NCBI GenBank assembly: GCA_963995505.1
Contig: OZ023197.1
Span: 12,460,475-12,524,474, forward strand
Direction: 5' to 3'
DNA length: 64,000 nt
DNA from: Hypericum androsaemum
Lineage: Eukaryota; Streptophyta; Magnoliopsida; Malpighiales; Hypericaceae
Below the pieces are notes generated by a model, which was given only the letters and a program-made list of their open reading frames with translations, did not search any database and was not told the origin of the DNA. Position numbers and translations under genes: made by a program. Positions within the stretch are counted from its first letter, which is position 1. Each line of letters opens with the position of its first letter. Positions 1-13,014 of this stretch are shown here, piece after piece.

Positions 1-1928
1 AGATGTAACGGTATGGCCACAACGAGCTGTAGGAGCTTGGCCAGGCAGTTTCAATTGGGTCCATCGAGGAACTTCATTCTCTTCCTTGCACAACCAATAG
101 AAGACCAAATTCAACTTAGTGGAATGAAAACCCACAACACAGCAATAATTTTTAGATATCCAGTTGATACTGTGTCAAATTCATGTGCTCCTCATCAAGA
201 CCAGCAAAATCACCAAAATGCACTAAATCACTTCGAGGGATAAGTAACTAGATGAGGGTAAAAATAAAGGTATACATGCACTGCATTAAGCAAACTATTT
301 GCTGTATCCACCATGCGGATGACATTACCTCTGGTGGAGCATTTGAATATGTTGCCAAATATGACAGAAGTGATTAGCTACTAACCTTCTTCAATGAGAC
401 CCTTCAGAGCCCATAAATCACCCATGATTGGTCCACCACCACCTATCAAAGTGGAGAACATCAATGACTGGTCATTATAGCTGAGGAAACCTAGCAGTTC
501 TGACACAGAGGACCGGAGCAGGCCAGTGAATTTTTGTCTCAGATTACTATTAACAATCTTAAAATGTGGCTGAAGTAGCTACAAACTTCTCTACATATGT
601 ATGCATCGCATGAACAATACAACTAGCACCAACAACATCATTCAGATATGTGTAGATAGAAGTTGACAATGTTGCAGAATACATCAAAAAGCAACAAACT
701 TGTCAAGGATGCTCAGACGAACTTCACCTCTTCCACCATAAACGAGTAATCGCTTCTCAAGCATTGTAGCAGTGTGTCCACATCTAGGTGGAGGCAATGT
801 TCCAGTAACCGACAACTCTATCCACTCTAGTGATACTGCCAAAAAAAGCACACAATAACGGGTGTAATTACTTCCACTGAATATCACATTAATGTGAGCA
901 ATCAAAATATTAAAAATGGGGGAGAAAAAGTAATTTTGAAACCAAACAAGTTACTTACTTGTGTCCAGAACATAGACATCTGACAACCACTTCTTCCCAT
1001 CCCAGCCTCCATACCTGCGTTTCGATAAGATTTACTACTAAACACAAAGGGAGATAAAATTCAAGCTAGCTGAGCTAAAGTTCAAGTTACCCACATTACA
1101 ATTTTCTGAGTACCGATGGAGGCAGCAGCAGAAAAATCTCTTGGAGATGGTATGTCCCCGAAACTCGTCAGCTCTGACCACTGCCATAGATCTAGAATAA
1201 AGATGATCCAAGAAATTCCATCCATCACAAAGGGAATTCATTAAGCACCAAGCAACGCCTTTTAGAGCGATGCAGAGAACTACAACGACCACTGATAAAC
1301 GATTACTTACCAGTATCGAGAACCCAAAAATCGCCCAACCTGCCACATCCAAATCTCTTACCAAGTAAGCACACTACATCTTTCCCGTAACACAAATTCG
1401 TCAAACAAGGGGGCAGTCAAAACCAACAAAGCACCAACCTTTTGCCACCAGAGCGGCCACCAAAGATGAACATATTACAATCGATCGCAACAGCAACATG
1501 AAACGCCCGAGGACTGGGGCCCACCAGCCCGTCGGAACCATTTCCCGTGCACTCTGGCTGAAACCATAGCTTGTTCTCTAAACAACACAAATTGATGATC
1601 ATTCGTAAAGAAAACTTTCCAACTCAACAACAGAACCCATCAAGAACACAACTCTAAAGAGCCTCCCAATCCCACATTCGAAGTCCGAAAGGGTAAGACT
1701 TTGACCAAGAACATCAAATTGGATGAAAGGTAGGGACTTTATAAAAGGGGGGATGCGTTAATAATTACCGGTGTCGTAGACGACGATGTCGTTTAGGAAC
1801 TTCTTGTCGATGAGGCCACCGAACACGACCACATGGGACTTCCCGACGGCAACAGCGCTATGCCCACTTCGAGGTTGGGGAATCGTACCGGCGAAATCAG
1901 AGGAAGAAGCTCGGACCCAGTAGTGCAT
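1..1928 (-). CDS. Kelch-repeat beta-propeller protein, 5' part (runs off the left edge)
   Basis: Eight coding exons join in frame: 1928-1769, 1577-1439, 1339-1311, 1191-1095, 1014-959, 835-728, 442-386 and 80 to beyond 1, giving the first 242 residues. The protein starts [14 protein letters not shown] and carries successive kelch blades, each with a P-R-x-x-H turn and a GG pair ([84 protein letters not shown]). Kelch blades build a propeller used for protein binding; the partner is not visible. It resembles the plant galactose-oxidase/kelch superfamily proteins that have no F-box. The start is the first in-frame ATG after a CT-rich leader. All introns have GT..AG borders. The C-terminal part lies outside the window, so an extra domain cannot be excluded. 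Confidence 0.88.
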
Positions 1929-1984
1929 TCTCTCTCTCTAGGCTCTCTCTCTCTCTCTCTCTCTAGGCTCTCTCTGGCTCTGTG
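1929..1984 (-). promoter_or_regulatory. CT-rich leader of the kelch gene
   Basis: A run of CTCT units (GAGA on the gene strand) lies directly upstream of the kelch start codon. Such pyrimidine/purine tracts are common in plant 5' leaders. No TATA box was placed with confidence. Confidence 0.4.
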
Positions 1985-3612
1985 ACTTTTTTACATTCGG
2001 AAAAAAATTCTAGGGAAAACATCATTTTTGATACTTGTGGTTTGACAGATTTTACGATATGATCTTGAGGTTTAGAAACGATATTTGTGGTACCCGTAGT
2101 TTCTCTCTCTTTTTTTGCCTCCAGGACTCAAGTCCCGAGTCAAAAATCACTCTGAACTTAGAAATTGTGTTGTTTTTAGGCTGAGTTGGCGCGCCATGTC
2201 AGATATTTCCTATTGTGATATAGTACTAAAAAAATTTCATGTTGTGCTAAAATATTTACGAAAAAATTGTATTATATTTGAACACTTAAATAGGAAAATT
2301 TTGAAAAAGGACCCATAAAAACTCGAAAAGCAACAATTTAGTTGTAGTCGTTGATTGATAAGGTACGGACATAAACAAATACCAAGGCATGAGAATCCAA
2401 CTGTATAGTCATTTACATATATTGACGTTGAAGAAGGAAACGAAAAGAAGCAAATAATTGTCGCTTGAATATTACACCATCGATATATTTTATGTTACTT
2501 ACGGTACTTTTTATTTAGGGAATTAGATACTTACTTTAGGAATACGATTTTTTCTCCACGGTCGAGTAAATCCTAAGAAATTAGAAATAAGAAACCATAA
2601 GCTCTATTTTTTAGGTGATAAACTATCTTTAGTCCCAAGTTATCTCAATACCCAAGAGGCGTGTAATTAAGTTATAAAAAAATATCATTATTAGTTGATC
2701 TAATATCCGATTAAATTATATTAATATAATACACTAACTTTTGTGGAAGACATAGTACAGTAATTTGAAACAACTCTAAATCATCTTTTTTTTTAAATAA
2801 CATTAAATTACGAGTTTTGTTTGTCGGGATTAAAATTACAAGCATACAAGCACCGACAAAAATTTCCTTAAAAAAATTGTTATCAGATTCAGAACTGACA
2901 TTGTTAAGATAAAAGATGTCAGAGAGAGCCCACGACAAGTGAAAATGATAATGGTTTTGCCCAAACACTGAAGAAGGTTAGTTCACAAATGGCCTCTAAA
3001 TGAAGAAAGAACCTTCCTTTTCCCCAAATCTCCATTCCCAAAGCCCCCAACAATCATTTCCCCTCCTAATTATACCTATTTCACTTTTTTCGTATGTCCA
3101 ATACAGATTCGAGCATTATCTTTCTATTTTAAAAATAATTTTTTTAATAATATTTATTTACATTTACGAAATACCACCTCAAATAAATCATAATCTCCTC
3201 TTTCTCTTTTAGTTGAGGAAACTAGGAAATAAAAAGAAAAAAGCCCAAACTTTGAGGCTCTAATTTCCATGCTGACCATCAAAAGATATCTAATTAGTGA
3301 GTCGCTTGGAAATGAAGGTAAGGGCCCCACTTCTAGTTAATATTCCCCCCTCTCTCTCCCCCCTCTTTGTTGGGTTCTTTCCCTTGGTCTACTATTATTA
3401 TACTACCAAAAAAAAAATATATATATATATATATATCATCTTTGTGTAAACCACACTCTTGGGGTATGTTTGGTCAAGTTCCAATATTTTTTTGGGTACT
3501 TTCTTCTGCTTCTCTCCCTCTCTTGTTATAATTTAATTTTAGGTGTAGGAGTGGACTTCCTGAGTTGAGCTCAAAAGGGTGTCTATTGGTCAAAGGGACA
3601 CTTGACAAGAAG
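1985..3612. other. Intergenic space between divergent kelch and coiled-coil genes
   Basis: This stretch separates two divergently transcribed genes, so it should hold both promoters. It is AT-rich. An AT dinucleotide run lies near 3417-3436. The part from about 3440 to 3612 reads as the 5' leader of the plus-strand gene. No coding homology was seen; the short open frames here have no recognisable content. Confidence 0.5.
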
Positions 3613-6600
3613 ATGAGCAAGTCTGAGCTAGAGAGGGAAGAAGAAGTTCAAAGGTGAGATTTTTAGCTCTGGGTTCTTATTTTTGGTCAGAAAGATTTGA
3701 GCTTGGAATAGTTCATGTCAGTTTCTTGGTGGGTTTTGTCTTATGATTTGTGGGTTCATCTTTCTTGGAGAAGTTAGGACAAGGGATCTTCTTTCCTCCA
3801 TTTTTTTTAGGTCAAAACCTGTAGATTAGGTGTTTTTCATCTAAAGCTACTTATTTTTTTGGATCATTTGCTTGTATTGTGCGTGTGGTCCATTGGTTTG
3901 AAAATTGAGGGGAAGAGTAGACCTTTTTGCTTGTGAATCTGTTGCTGTGCTAATAGTCAACCAAGACTTGCTAAGTTGACTTGGTGATTTGATCAAATGG
4001 AAGCTTATATACTTTCATTGGAGATGCTTATGCGGGTAATTAGATAGCGATTTGTTTAAAGGTAGGGGCTTATGGCATTCAAAAGTTTCAGTTCGTCGAA
4101 CTCGAAACTTGTTATAAACACTTGACTTGGATCTGACTCGTGCTTCTCTGTTAGTTTCGGTTTCGTGGTGTCAATGTCGTATCTATGTTCGTTGCTGCCG
4201 TTTTAGTTGGGAACTAAGATCTGAATGCTTCAAAGAATGCTTTAGTGGGAAAATGTGATAAACGCACATGCTTATCCGTTTCCTTGACAATAATGCATGA
4301 ACCAATCTCTTGTGATTAGTGATCGAGGTTAACATAATGATTGCTCAGTAAAATATTGTTGGTTACTAGAGCAAACTCTGGAATGGAGGATTCCAATATG
4401 ACCATCGAGTTTCTACGGGCTCGGTTGCTGTCAGAAAGAACTGTCTCAAAATGTGCAAGGGAAAGAGCTGATGAACTTGCTAACAAGGTAGGTTCAAATC
4501 CTGGTTTATTTATCCTTAGCCTTTTTCTTTCTATTCGTCCCGCTCCTTTTTCGCTCTTTGCTTCCTTAAAGTTGTACGTACCTGAATCAGGTGGCAGAAC
4601 TTGAGGAACAGATGAGAATTGTTTCTTTCCAAAGAAGGAAGGCTGAGAAGGCAACTGCAGATGTTCTTGCTATTTTGGGAGATCATGGCGTTAGTTATGT
4701 TTCTGAGACAGTTGATTCGAACTCCGATGAGGAAATACCTTTTGAATCCAGAAGACGCAATAAACCTGCCAATGAAGAGGAGCAGTCTGTTAATTCACGA
4801 GTGCAGCATGAGTCGGAATTCTCGGGTTCTGAGTTTGAATTCACTCCACCTCCAGGTAGAAGCTTGTCTTGGAAAGGTCGCAGGGATAATAATACCCATT
4901 CTGCTGGAAGGCACAAGGATCCATTCTACAGACGGTGGAACAGCATTGCTTCTATCTGTCCTTCTCCAAGACATCGTACTGGAAAGTCATGCCGCCAACT
5001 ACAACGTAGAGAATCCAGGTCTTTCTCTTTTGTTTTCCTTCATATACCAAACTTCCTAAATGATATCTTGTGCTTTATTTTTCGCCATTCAAGATTAATG
5101 AAAGATGTGATTCGACATTGAGATCCTTCTGTTGGTTTAAATGTGACAAGATGCATCTTTCCTCACTATGCAAAACTTAGTTGAATTCCTCTGCCAAGGA
5201 CCTACTAAACCGTCATGGTTTCCTGCAGTGATTAAACAGAATATATGCTTTCATGACCTACTCGTCTTCCCGGACAATTCTGATTTTGCCTGTTGAACCA
5301 GATACATTCTAGAGGACCCTCTTATAAATGCCACGAGAGCTGACCCCCCAGCCAAAGAAGCCTCGATTGCTATAAACGTTCACTTGATAGATGGTGGAGG
5401 TGAGACTGCTGGAGTATTTGAAGATAGAGCAGGGCAAATCTTGTCGGAGGCTCATATTTTAGGCGCCATGGAGAATGAAGCAAATGCAAGTAGTACTGAC
5501 TTAGACAACAATATGCAAGGAATAGATGTTGACATGGATCAGGCAATCAAGAGTCGGGCCCAACTGATTGGCCAATATGAAGCAATGGAACGGGCTCAAA
5601 GCGAATGGGAGGAGAAATTCAGAGAAAACAATAACAGCAATCCGGTAGGTGAAACTGGAACCTGTTTCACGCTTCCATCCATTTGTCCAAAGGCATTGGT
5701 AGATGCAGACAATTTATGCATGCTAGAAATATCTGATCTGTCACAACATCCCATTGGTCTCCCGACTTTGGACATTATCATGTTGTGTTTCTCTGACAAT
5801 GAAATGGGATCTTGTGACTGATCAAAGATTTCTTATTTCTTCATAGAATTTGTGAGATCAGCTATGTTACTTCCTCTTTGAACTTATCGTTGATATCATT
5901 GGTCACTGAACTTGTGAAAATGTCTTTTTGTTTCTCGATCTCGTTATCTTGTAGGATTCATGTGATCCTGGGAACCGTTCAGACGTAACAGAGGAGAGAT
6001 ATGAGATGAAGGAGGAACCACCACTTACCCCTGGGACGATCGGCAAACGTATCAACGGGAAAAATGCTGAAGCCAATGTACCATCCAATTTTCATCAAAA
6101 CGGAGTGTCACATTCATTTGTTTATCTTGGAGAGTTAAACGAACGGAAGAGCAGCGACGTGCCTGCTGCCAAGCCCCTGAATGAAGGATTTTCGTTTCCT
6201 CTGGAGAAGGCAAAAGAAAGCGCGGAGACCTCCAGAACCGACGACAATTCACGTTCAGATAACGGCAACTACGGTCCTCGTTCATCCAATATGCAAGATT
6301 TTCCAGCAAGCCAATCAGCGCTTACCACCCCAGCAACAACTCGTGTCAGTTTGAGTAAAGACGCAGTTCCTGTAGATGAATCGTATGCAATAGTGCCACG
6401 AAAAAAGTCGGAAGAACTGGGCGGTGTCCTGGAAGCACTTAAACAAGCAAAGCAATCCTTGCAGCAGAAAATCAAGGATGTGCCGTTGGTAGAAGGTGTT
6501 GCTCTTGTACCTTCTCTTCCCACTTCAACTTTAAGGGGCACGGTTAGCCATCCTGTTGGGCCGATCGGACTTTTCCGACTTCCTACTGATTTTGCTGTAG

Positions 6601-7178
6601 AAGCCAATATTCAAGCACGCATCCCCGTTTCAGCCAACCGATTAACATTGCGAAGCCATTATCCTGATACAGCCATCTCATCAAGCGTCAATGGTCGACT
6701 TGTCGGCAGTTCTTACTTGGAGACCGGGTCTACTAGCACCTACACAGACCATATACTTTCCAGGCAATACCAGGGTCAGCCAGTAGCCTCTACTCAGACA
6801 CCTTATCTTGATGATCCTTCCGTTTATAGACGGGTCCATCCCACCGGACGCCACATTTCATCCGAGGATCAATGGATCAATGCACCGAGTCCATATTCGG
6901 GCAGATATCTTCAACCAGGGAGCGAATTCTCATCAGGCAGATTTGCAGAATTCGGGTCAGGAATCGCTTCTCGCGGACCGCTTTCGGATCCTTACGTAGG
7001 CGCGGGCCTACTCAACTCTGCCAGGTACACCTATCCAATTCATAGCATGAATGCTGCCTATCAGAATCCAATGTACCTGACCTCCGCTGGAGAAGCTCTC
7101 TCATCATCCTTACCAGGTAGTAGTTTAGCTGATAATTTACCGTTCTCCAATGGCACCAGACCAAACATGTATAGATAG
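3613..7178 (+). CDS. Uncharacterised plant coiled-coil protein, 717 aa
   Basis: Five exons join in frame: 3613-3653, 4370-4487, 4591-5018, 5302-5644 and 5955-7178 (718 codons with stop). The start is the ATG of MSKSELEREEEVQR; exon 1 ends in phase 2 and joins exon 2 as R-A-N-S-G-M-E-D-S. Residues from about 20 to 85 form a charged coiled coil (FLRARLLSERTVSKCARERADELANKVAELEEQ, in two heptad-rich stretches). A serine- and arginine-rich part follows, then a second conserved helix in exon 4 (AQLIGQYEAMERAQSEWEEK). The long last exon is low-complexity, rich in S, P, Y and G. I recall similar unnamed proteins in many dicots but know no function. Only the exon structure and coiled coils are seen. 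The junction ESR-YILEDP fixes the exon 4 acceptor at 5302; a nearer AG breaks the frame. Confidence 0.82.
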
Positions 7179-8337
7179 ATATTAATTGGCATTGCCATAG
7201 TAAATAGAGATAAATTTTACAATGTAGGAGTAGGGAATTTGTGTGTAATATTCAATGGAATAAAAAATTGTGAGAGTTGTGAATTATATATACGGGTATT
7301 GTAAGAGTTTCTCCTCTTTTAAATAAAAAATTCTGAGCAGTCGCCGGGTTAGTTGGTCGCCTCTTATTATTATATTTTCTTTTTAAAAAAACAACCCATT
7401 TGGGAACAATTATTAGTTTTTTACTTTTTTTCATAAATTTCGGTAATTATTTGATCAAATATAGTTATGCATTATTTTCTAAAAGGATGTACTTGCAGGA
7501 TTAAATATAGGTATATATTATTGTCTAAAAAGATTTTTCACATGTGATTCAAAACAAAGGTGACAGAGGAAGATGACGATTTGTCAAATATATTCACAAA
7601 ATTTGCAACCTTTAAATAAGGTTTCTTGATAGTTCCTGGAAGCTACGGTTATGGTTCTAGAACCACCGGTTACACGGTTTCATTTTTATTTTATTTTTAA
7701 GATTTTTTGGGAAAAAAAATAAATTAAAGTTTGTGTCAGCTTGTACTAAATTAAATTGTCAAGATCTTTATGAAGAGATAATACTTATAGAGATCAATTA
7801 ATTAATAGAAATTAAAGGAGAATTGAGAATAAATGGTGTTATTTTTAAAGGATGGAATGAAGTATTTGTAGAAATTTTGATTTTATTAAAAAAATTAGAA
7901 AAAGAAACGGTTCTGGAATCTCCCGTTATGATTCCTGGACGATTTTTAGAACCTTGACTACAGTTTCGAATCTAGTTATTAGAACTGTCAGTTTCGAAAC
8001 CTCCGGTTCCACGGTTCAAGTGGATTCATGTTCACCCCATCTCCGGCTGACAATTGAAGGAACCTTTGACCAAAAATGGGCCTAACCACTTCCCACAAAA
8101 GAAAACAAGCATTTAATTATCATTTTTTTCCAATGAAGCATCGACCAATAGTCCCTGGTATTATTGTCCAAATATCTAGTCATTGATCTATGGTTAGATA
8201 TTTAAATTTAAGATTTAGAGTTATTAGATAGACAAATAGTATGATAATACATGTTGTGCAAAAAAACAAGAGGAGAAATCACGTTAAATTTATCTAACAA
8301 AACTCCATATTCAATAACATATCGACTACCGAATTAC
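7179..8337. other. AT-rich intergenic region
   Basis: The first 100-150 bases are probably 3' UTR of the coiled-coil gene. Between about 7640 and 8020 several imperfect direct and inverted copies of a motif like ACGGTTCTAGAACC occur, which looks like an old degraded inverted-repeat element, but no ends or target duplication could be fixed. No gene seen. Confidence 0.35.
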
Positions 8338-8793
8338 CTTCTCGTCAATTATGAATAAGTTAAAACTTGTCATACTGCTAAAGATATTTTTGAGACAACG
8401 CAATATTCTATTTGATTTGCATATGTAAACAGTGACATAGTTGAGCTTCAACTTAATGTCGGCTTGCTAGGGAGGCAGATGTATAGGGACAACGCCATGA
8501 GCTTAAACTTATTGCTATGATTCGCTTTTTACCTATCAAAAGAGTCTGATTTTCAATATTCATTGAACCGATTTTGAGAGATATTTTCGAGAGATATTGT
8601 TTTTTCTGATTTTATATTTTCATTACCGTTTGCATAACGTTTGCCAACTAATCAAGCAACCATTATTTAAAATGTTTCAGTTCTTATCTTATAGTCTAGG
8701 TATTAAATTTATCAAACCTTAAAAATAACCTTAAAATAAATGTCGGAAGCAAGTCTCATCGATAGGTTACATGGAAGAAAAACAATTACATTT

Positions 8794-8798
8794 ATTTT
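8794..8798. repeat. Target site duplication of the solo LTR, left
   Basis: ATTTT directly before TGTTG; identical to 10130-10134. Confidence 0.8.
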
Positions 8799-8979
8799 TG
8801 TTGTGGTAGAAAGGTGGTAGAACGTTAAGATAATTCGAGACGAACTCGGAGTGGTCGTTTCAAGGTCGGCCTAAAAGAGGGAAAAAATGGCTAGGAAAGA
8901 AAAAATATAACAAAAGAAGAGCTTGCATTTTTGTGTGTGATTTGTGGTATCCTGCTCCTATGCCCAAAGTCTCCTTATA

Positions 8980-9165
8980 TAGAGAAGCATAACTTAGCCC
9001 CGGCCCAATAAGAAAAACTTAAGCCATGGTCAATATAGGAAAACACAATGTAGGCCGTGTTCAATATAAGAAAACCTAACTTAGGCCGTGCTCAATTTAA
9101 GAAAACCTAGCTTCGGCTTAATATAGGAAAACTCTGACATATTAGGGAAACCTAACATAGCCTCG
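8980..9165. repeat. Short degenerate tandem repeat inside the solo LTR
   Basis: Units of roughly 35-40 bp built around AATATAAGAAAACCTAACTT and GGCC(G/A)TG repeat about four times. Confidence 0.6.
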
Positions 9166-9634
9166 GCCGACTTCGTAAGCCATATTTTGGTACGGGCTAA
9201 ACCACCCGAAGCCCATCTTTATCCGCCTTTGAGGCTCATCCGATCTCTAGAGTCCATCTCCGTCTGGTCTTCTTATGAGTCTGATCCAATCTGGTGTCCT
9301 TGAGTCCGAGTTCATCAGGTCTCTTCTATGGGCTCCCATCTTTAAGGCGGGCTACAAGGTCATGCCTTTTAGAGCCCGCATCTTTCATGGCCTATGCCCT
9401 TCAGGGGCTGCGCCACCTACGATTTGCGCCCTTCACGGGTTGGAACGACAGGTGGCAGCTCCTCTCAGGGTAAGCCCTTCACGGTCTGCGCTGAACACGG
9501 TATGCGCCCAATATGGGCCGCGCCCAACATTGCTCGGCGTAATAAGAGTACACATTGGTGTGGCGTCAGCCTCGATTGGCACAAATCTTTGCATGATCGG
9601 GACTCCCTTACCTAGATCAAGCTCCATGTGGTGC

Positions 9635-9800
9635 AGGCTTCTTCGACCTTGACTCAGGGCTCAACATGGCACAGACACTCTCTTAGCTTGACTCAGGCTC
9701 AACATGGCACGTGCACTCCCTTAGCTTGACTCATGTTCAACATGGCACGGGCACTTCCTTAGCTCGACTCGGGCTCAACTTGGCACGAGCACTGCCTTGA
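9635..9800. repeat. About 40 bp tandem repeat inside the solo LTR
   Basis: The phrase CTCAACATGGCAC followed by a G/C-rich stretch and CCTTAGCTTGACTC recurs about every 40 bases, four times. It has no coding sense and explains the spurious open frames in this part. Confidence 0.65.
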
Positions 9801-10129
9801 CATGGCCTTCATGCGGTGCGAGATCTTACCTCAACTCGGACCCATGCGGTACGAGACCGTACGAGACCTTATCTCAATACGGCCTCCATACAGTACGAGA
9901 CCTTACCTCAACTTGGACCTATACGGTAGGAGATTTCCAAGACTTAGAACTTCTGTGTCTCAACATTGCCCGTGGGTGCAGACAATGTGGACGTGGACCT
10001 CGAGCTAAGCCCTTTCTCCACAAGCGTGGACCTTGAGCTAAGCCTCACCTCCGTGGCTATGGACCTCGCATGGGTGTGGAGGTTGAGCTAAGCTCTCCTC
10101 TATAGGCGTGGAATTTTCACACTCCAACA

Positions 10130-10134
10130 ATTTT
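10130..10134. repeat. Target site duplication of the solo LTR, right
   Basis: ATTTT directly after CAACA; identical to 8794-8798. Confidence 0.8.
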
Positions 10135-11879
10135 GAAAGAAAAACTTCATTTATTACCCCCTAACTTTACAATTTTTTATTTTTGTGCAATGTGTGATTC
10201 TAGAAACATCAATCTATATACATATAGTACTAAACAAAATTTCCCACTTATTGTCACGCCTAATCTCCACTTCCAAGGAGTTTTTTTTGAAATAGGCGGT
10301 TCAAAAGTTTTTCATTAAATAAGCAAATTGCAATTCAACTTAGAAAGAAAAACAACCAAAATAATAGATATTTTGGCAATATTCCACAACTAATCTACGT
10401 TGTTGATTGGAGTGGTTGGTCGTCTTGGTTCAAACATCACCTCCTGAAATCAAACTAACCTCGTACAAGAGGTAGTTTACCAAGATACAAAGAACCAAAA
10501 AACTACTAATCACAATGACAATCTTAATAACATTACATACACGATGACTAGGAGATAGTCTCCAATAGCCGAGGACATTAATTCCATCCAAATACCTGAA
10601 GCAAGAGTTGGTTAATCTACCTTAAAAAACAAAAACAAAATAAGGGTTGTGTGTTTCCCACTTGACCACTTGCTGCTTAATAAAAGACAGTAAAAAGCAT
10701 CCAAGGAAGAGCGCTTGACGTCCTTTCCTTACCCTAACCAATAGAAAAATAATTTCACCAAAAAAATCAATAGAAAAAGAAAATTAAGGAAATCACTGGT
10801 TTGAGATGTGATGCAATCACGTTAAAAATAGTTTAAATTTTTCATGACCTTTTTATAAAAGAAATTGGTTCGACTATGTCTCGTGTGCTATGAAATAACA
10901 ACTCATATTTTTTTTAGCAAATTTTTGCATACAATTCAAAATCTTAAAATGATTGATTGAAAAATTTCGGATGCCTCATATCCACAAAGCCAAAATTTTC
11001 TGTGTACATAAGACCACAATTTCAAGTGTTATTTTGGTGCAATATTAAAAATAGAAAAGCTTAACACGACCAAATTATCCTTCAAAAAACACAGCCGAAT
11101 TTCAAAGTTATGGAAATACACAAACAAACACAAAAACAAAATATATAAAAAAGAAAAAATCCATCCATAAATTCCCTAGAAAAAAAAATAAACCATCCCA
11201 AAACTTTGTAAAAAGATTCTAGTTCAGATTTCAAATTTTCAAAACCATAGAACCATAATCAGATGTTCCAAATTTTGCGTAGGGCTACTCAATTATCTTC
11301 TTGTCAGAAGCAGATTGGGACGGGCAATAGGAGACCTGCAGTATCATGCTGCAGGTTTGATGCGCGTGCGTGTCAGCAATTTTTAAAAGTGATTTTGTGC
11401 CAAAAAGAAGTGTTTTTTCAAGGTCAAAACTGCCAAAACTTCTATGGACCATAATGTTTTACTCGTTTGGAGTTTTCACTATTATAATATATTTTCGAAA
11501 AGAAAATTTAACAGTCTACATTTTTAGCGTAACTAACTTTTGGGCCAAATTCGTAGCTGTTTGAAAGTTACAGCCATTTTAAGATTTTGTCGAAAATTCG
11601 AAGTAGTTTTTTTTGAATTTTTTATTCAGATCAAATTTAATGTCCTACATGTCTGATATAAATCATATAAAATATTACAAAGTGGATTATGATGTGTTTC
11701 GTCCTTGTGTTCTGTATTTTAATTGACGTGCCTTTGTGTATTGCCTTGTGTTTGAACTTGCTGTAATTTTTGGTTTGAAGTTGCTGCAAAATTGCCTTTG
11801 AACTTATTGCAATATTTGTTTGATGTGTGCCCTTGTATTTTTGCCTATAAAATTAATATTCTTTTATATTTTTGCAGTA

Positions 11880-12125
11880 AGTTGATGTGCCATTGTGTTT
11901 TAGCATTTAAAAAGGATGTGCCTTTGTGTTTTTCCCTTTAAAAATTGATGTGCCGTTGTTTATGTGTGCCATAGTGATGTGCCATTGGAAAACTGATGTG
12001 CTATTGTGACATGCTGTCAGAATGATCTGCCGGTGTAATGTACCGCCGTAGTGATGTATTGCTAGAGTGATTTATCGTTGGGATGTGCCGCCAGTGCGAT
12101 TTGCCGCTAGAGTAATGTGCCATCA
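11880..12125. repeat. Degenerate short tandem repeat, GATGTGCC-type
   Basis: Variants of GATGTGCCATTGTG recur at irregular 15-40 base spacing, more than ten times, gradually drifting to forms such as ATGTGCCGCCAG. The stretch 11200-12180 separates the two duplicated segments and contains no recognisable gene. Confidence 0.55.
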
Positions 12126-13006
12126 GTCTCCATGTTGTCTGAATAGTGCTGCTGAAGGGTCAGCAGTACCGAATCCAATCCCTTCTTGTCAATTGTGACT
12201 AAGTTGGACTTGCCATAGTTCTGAAGATATTTTTTAGACAACCCAATATTCTATATGATTTGCATATGTAAACCGTGACATAGTTTAGCTAAAACTTAAT
12301 GTCAGCTTGCAAGGGAGACAGATGCATAGTGACGATACCATGAACTTATACAATTGCTACGAGTCACTTCTTTCCCCTTCAAAAGTAGTTCGTCGTCTTT
12401 CATTTTGAATATTCATTCAATCAACATTCATTTTAAATATTCATTGAATAGACTTTGGAGAGATATTTTTTATATTGTCATTATCGTTTGCATAACGTTT
12501 GTCAACAACTATTATTTAAAAATATTTGGGAAAAGTCCACTTTAATACCTTATAGTATAGCCGAAAATTATTTTAGTAACCTGTGGTAAAAAACTGACCA
12601 ATCGAGTCATACTTATTCCAATTAACATAAAAAAGGTCCACAGACAGCTTCCCGAATTTTGCCTGTCTAAACGACAGCGTTTTGTTTACGAAGTGGCAGT
12701 CCACGTCGAATTTTCTAGCGTACTTGTTAACATGACATGGCAAGGTAAAAAATATCAAAATAATCACTGATTTATTAATAATATTTTAAAAAACCCATCG
12801 CATACTAAAACTAAGACTAAGAACTAAGAACATCGTCTCCTCCCCTCGTCTCCCTTCCTCCTCCTCCTCTCTCTCCCTCTCTCCCATTTCCCACAAAACT
12901 AAAACTAAGAACATCGCATGCTCCCGACACCAAAACATAATCATCTTCAATCTTTATAATTAAGAGCCTCAAAACTTAAGAACCCAGAAGCTTAATTTAA
13001 AATCCA

Positions 13007-13014
13007 AGAACAAC
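13007..13014. repeat. hAT target duplication, left
   Basis: AGAACAAC, identical to 13938-13945. Confidence 0.8.

Larger units (their letters stand above)
8799..10129. mobile_element. Solo LTR (about 1.33 kb) of an LTR retrotransposon
   Basis: The block starts TGTTGTGG and ends CTCCAACA, giving TG..CA ends with a perfect 5 bp inverted terminus (TGTTG/CAACA). It is flanked by the 5 bp target duplication ATTTT at 8794-8798 and 10130-10134. The paralogous segment at about 14545 reads straight through the insertion point, so this is a true insertion with known ends. Inside are a TATA-like TTATATAG at 8975-8982, GC-richer DNA than the surroundings, and short internal tandem repeats. No gag or pol reading frame, primer-binding site or second LTR is present, so it is a solo LTR left by recombination between two LTRs. 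Confidence 0.85.
8338..11190 (+). repeat. Duplicated segment, copy A (interrupted by solo LTR)
   Basis: 8338-8798 plus 10130 to about 11190 match, in the same order and orientation, 12184-12527 plus 14437 to about 15600 (with a last block near 16070-16125). Shared landmarks include GATTTGCATATGTAAAC, GTTCTTATCTTATAG, GAAGAAAAACAATT, GGTTAATCTA and GTGTTATTTTGGTGCAA. The copies differ by many substitutions and indels, so the duplication is not recent. Copy B ends just upstream of the RING-H2 gene, so copy A is probably a duplicate of that gene's upstream DNA without the gene. Confidence 0.75.

Noticed and set aside
4316..4654. Minus-strand frame of 112 codons
   Set aside because: Opposite strand of exons 2-3 of the coiled-coil gene; a shadow.
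9275..10036. Several long frames (125, 79, 73 codons) in GC-rich DNA
   Set aside because: They lie in the solo LTR and arise from its tandem repeats; no gag or pol signature.
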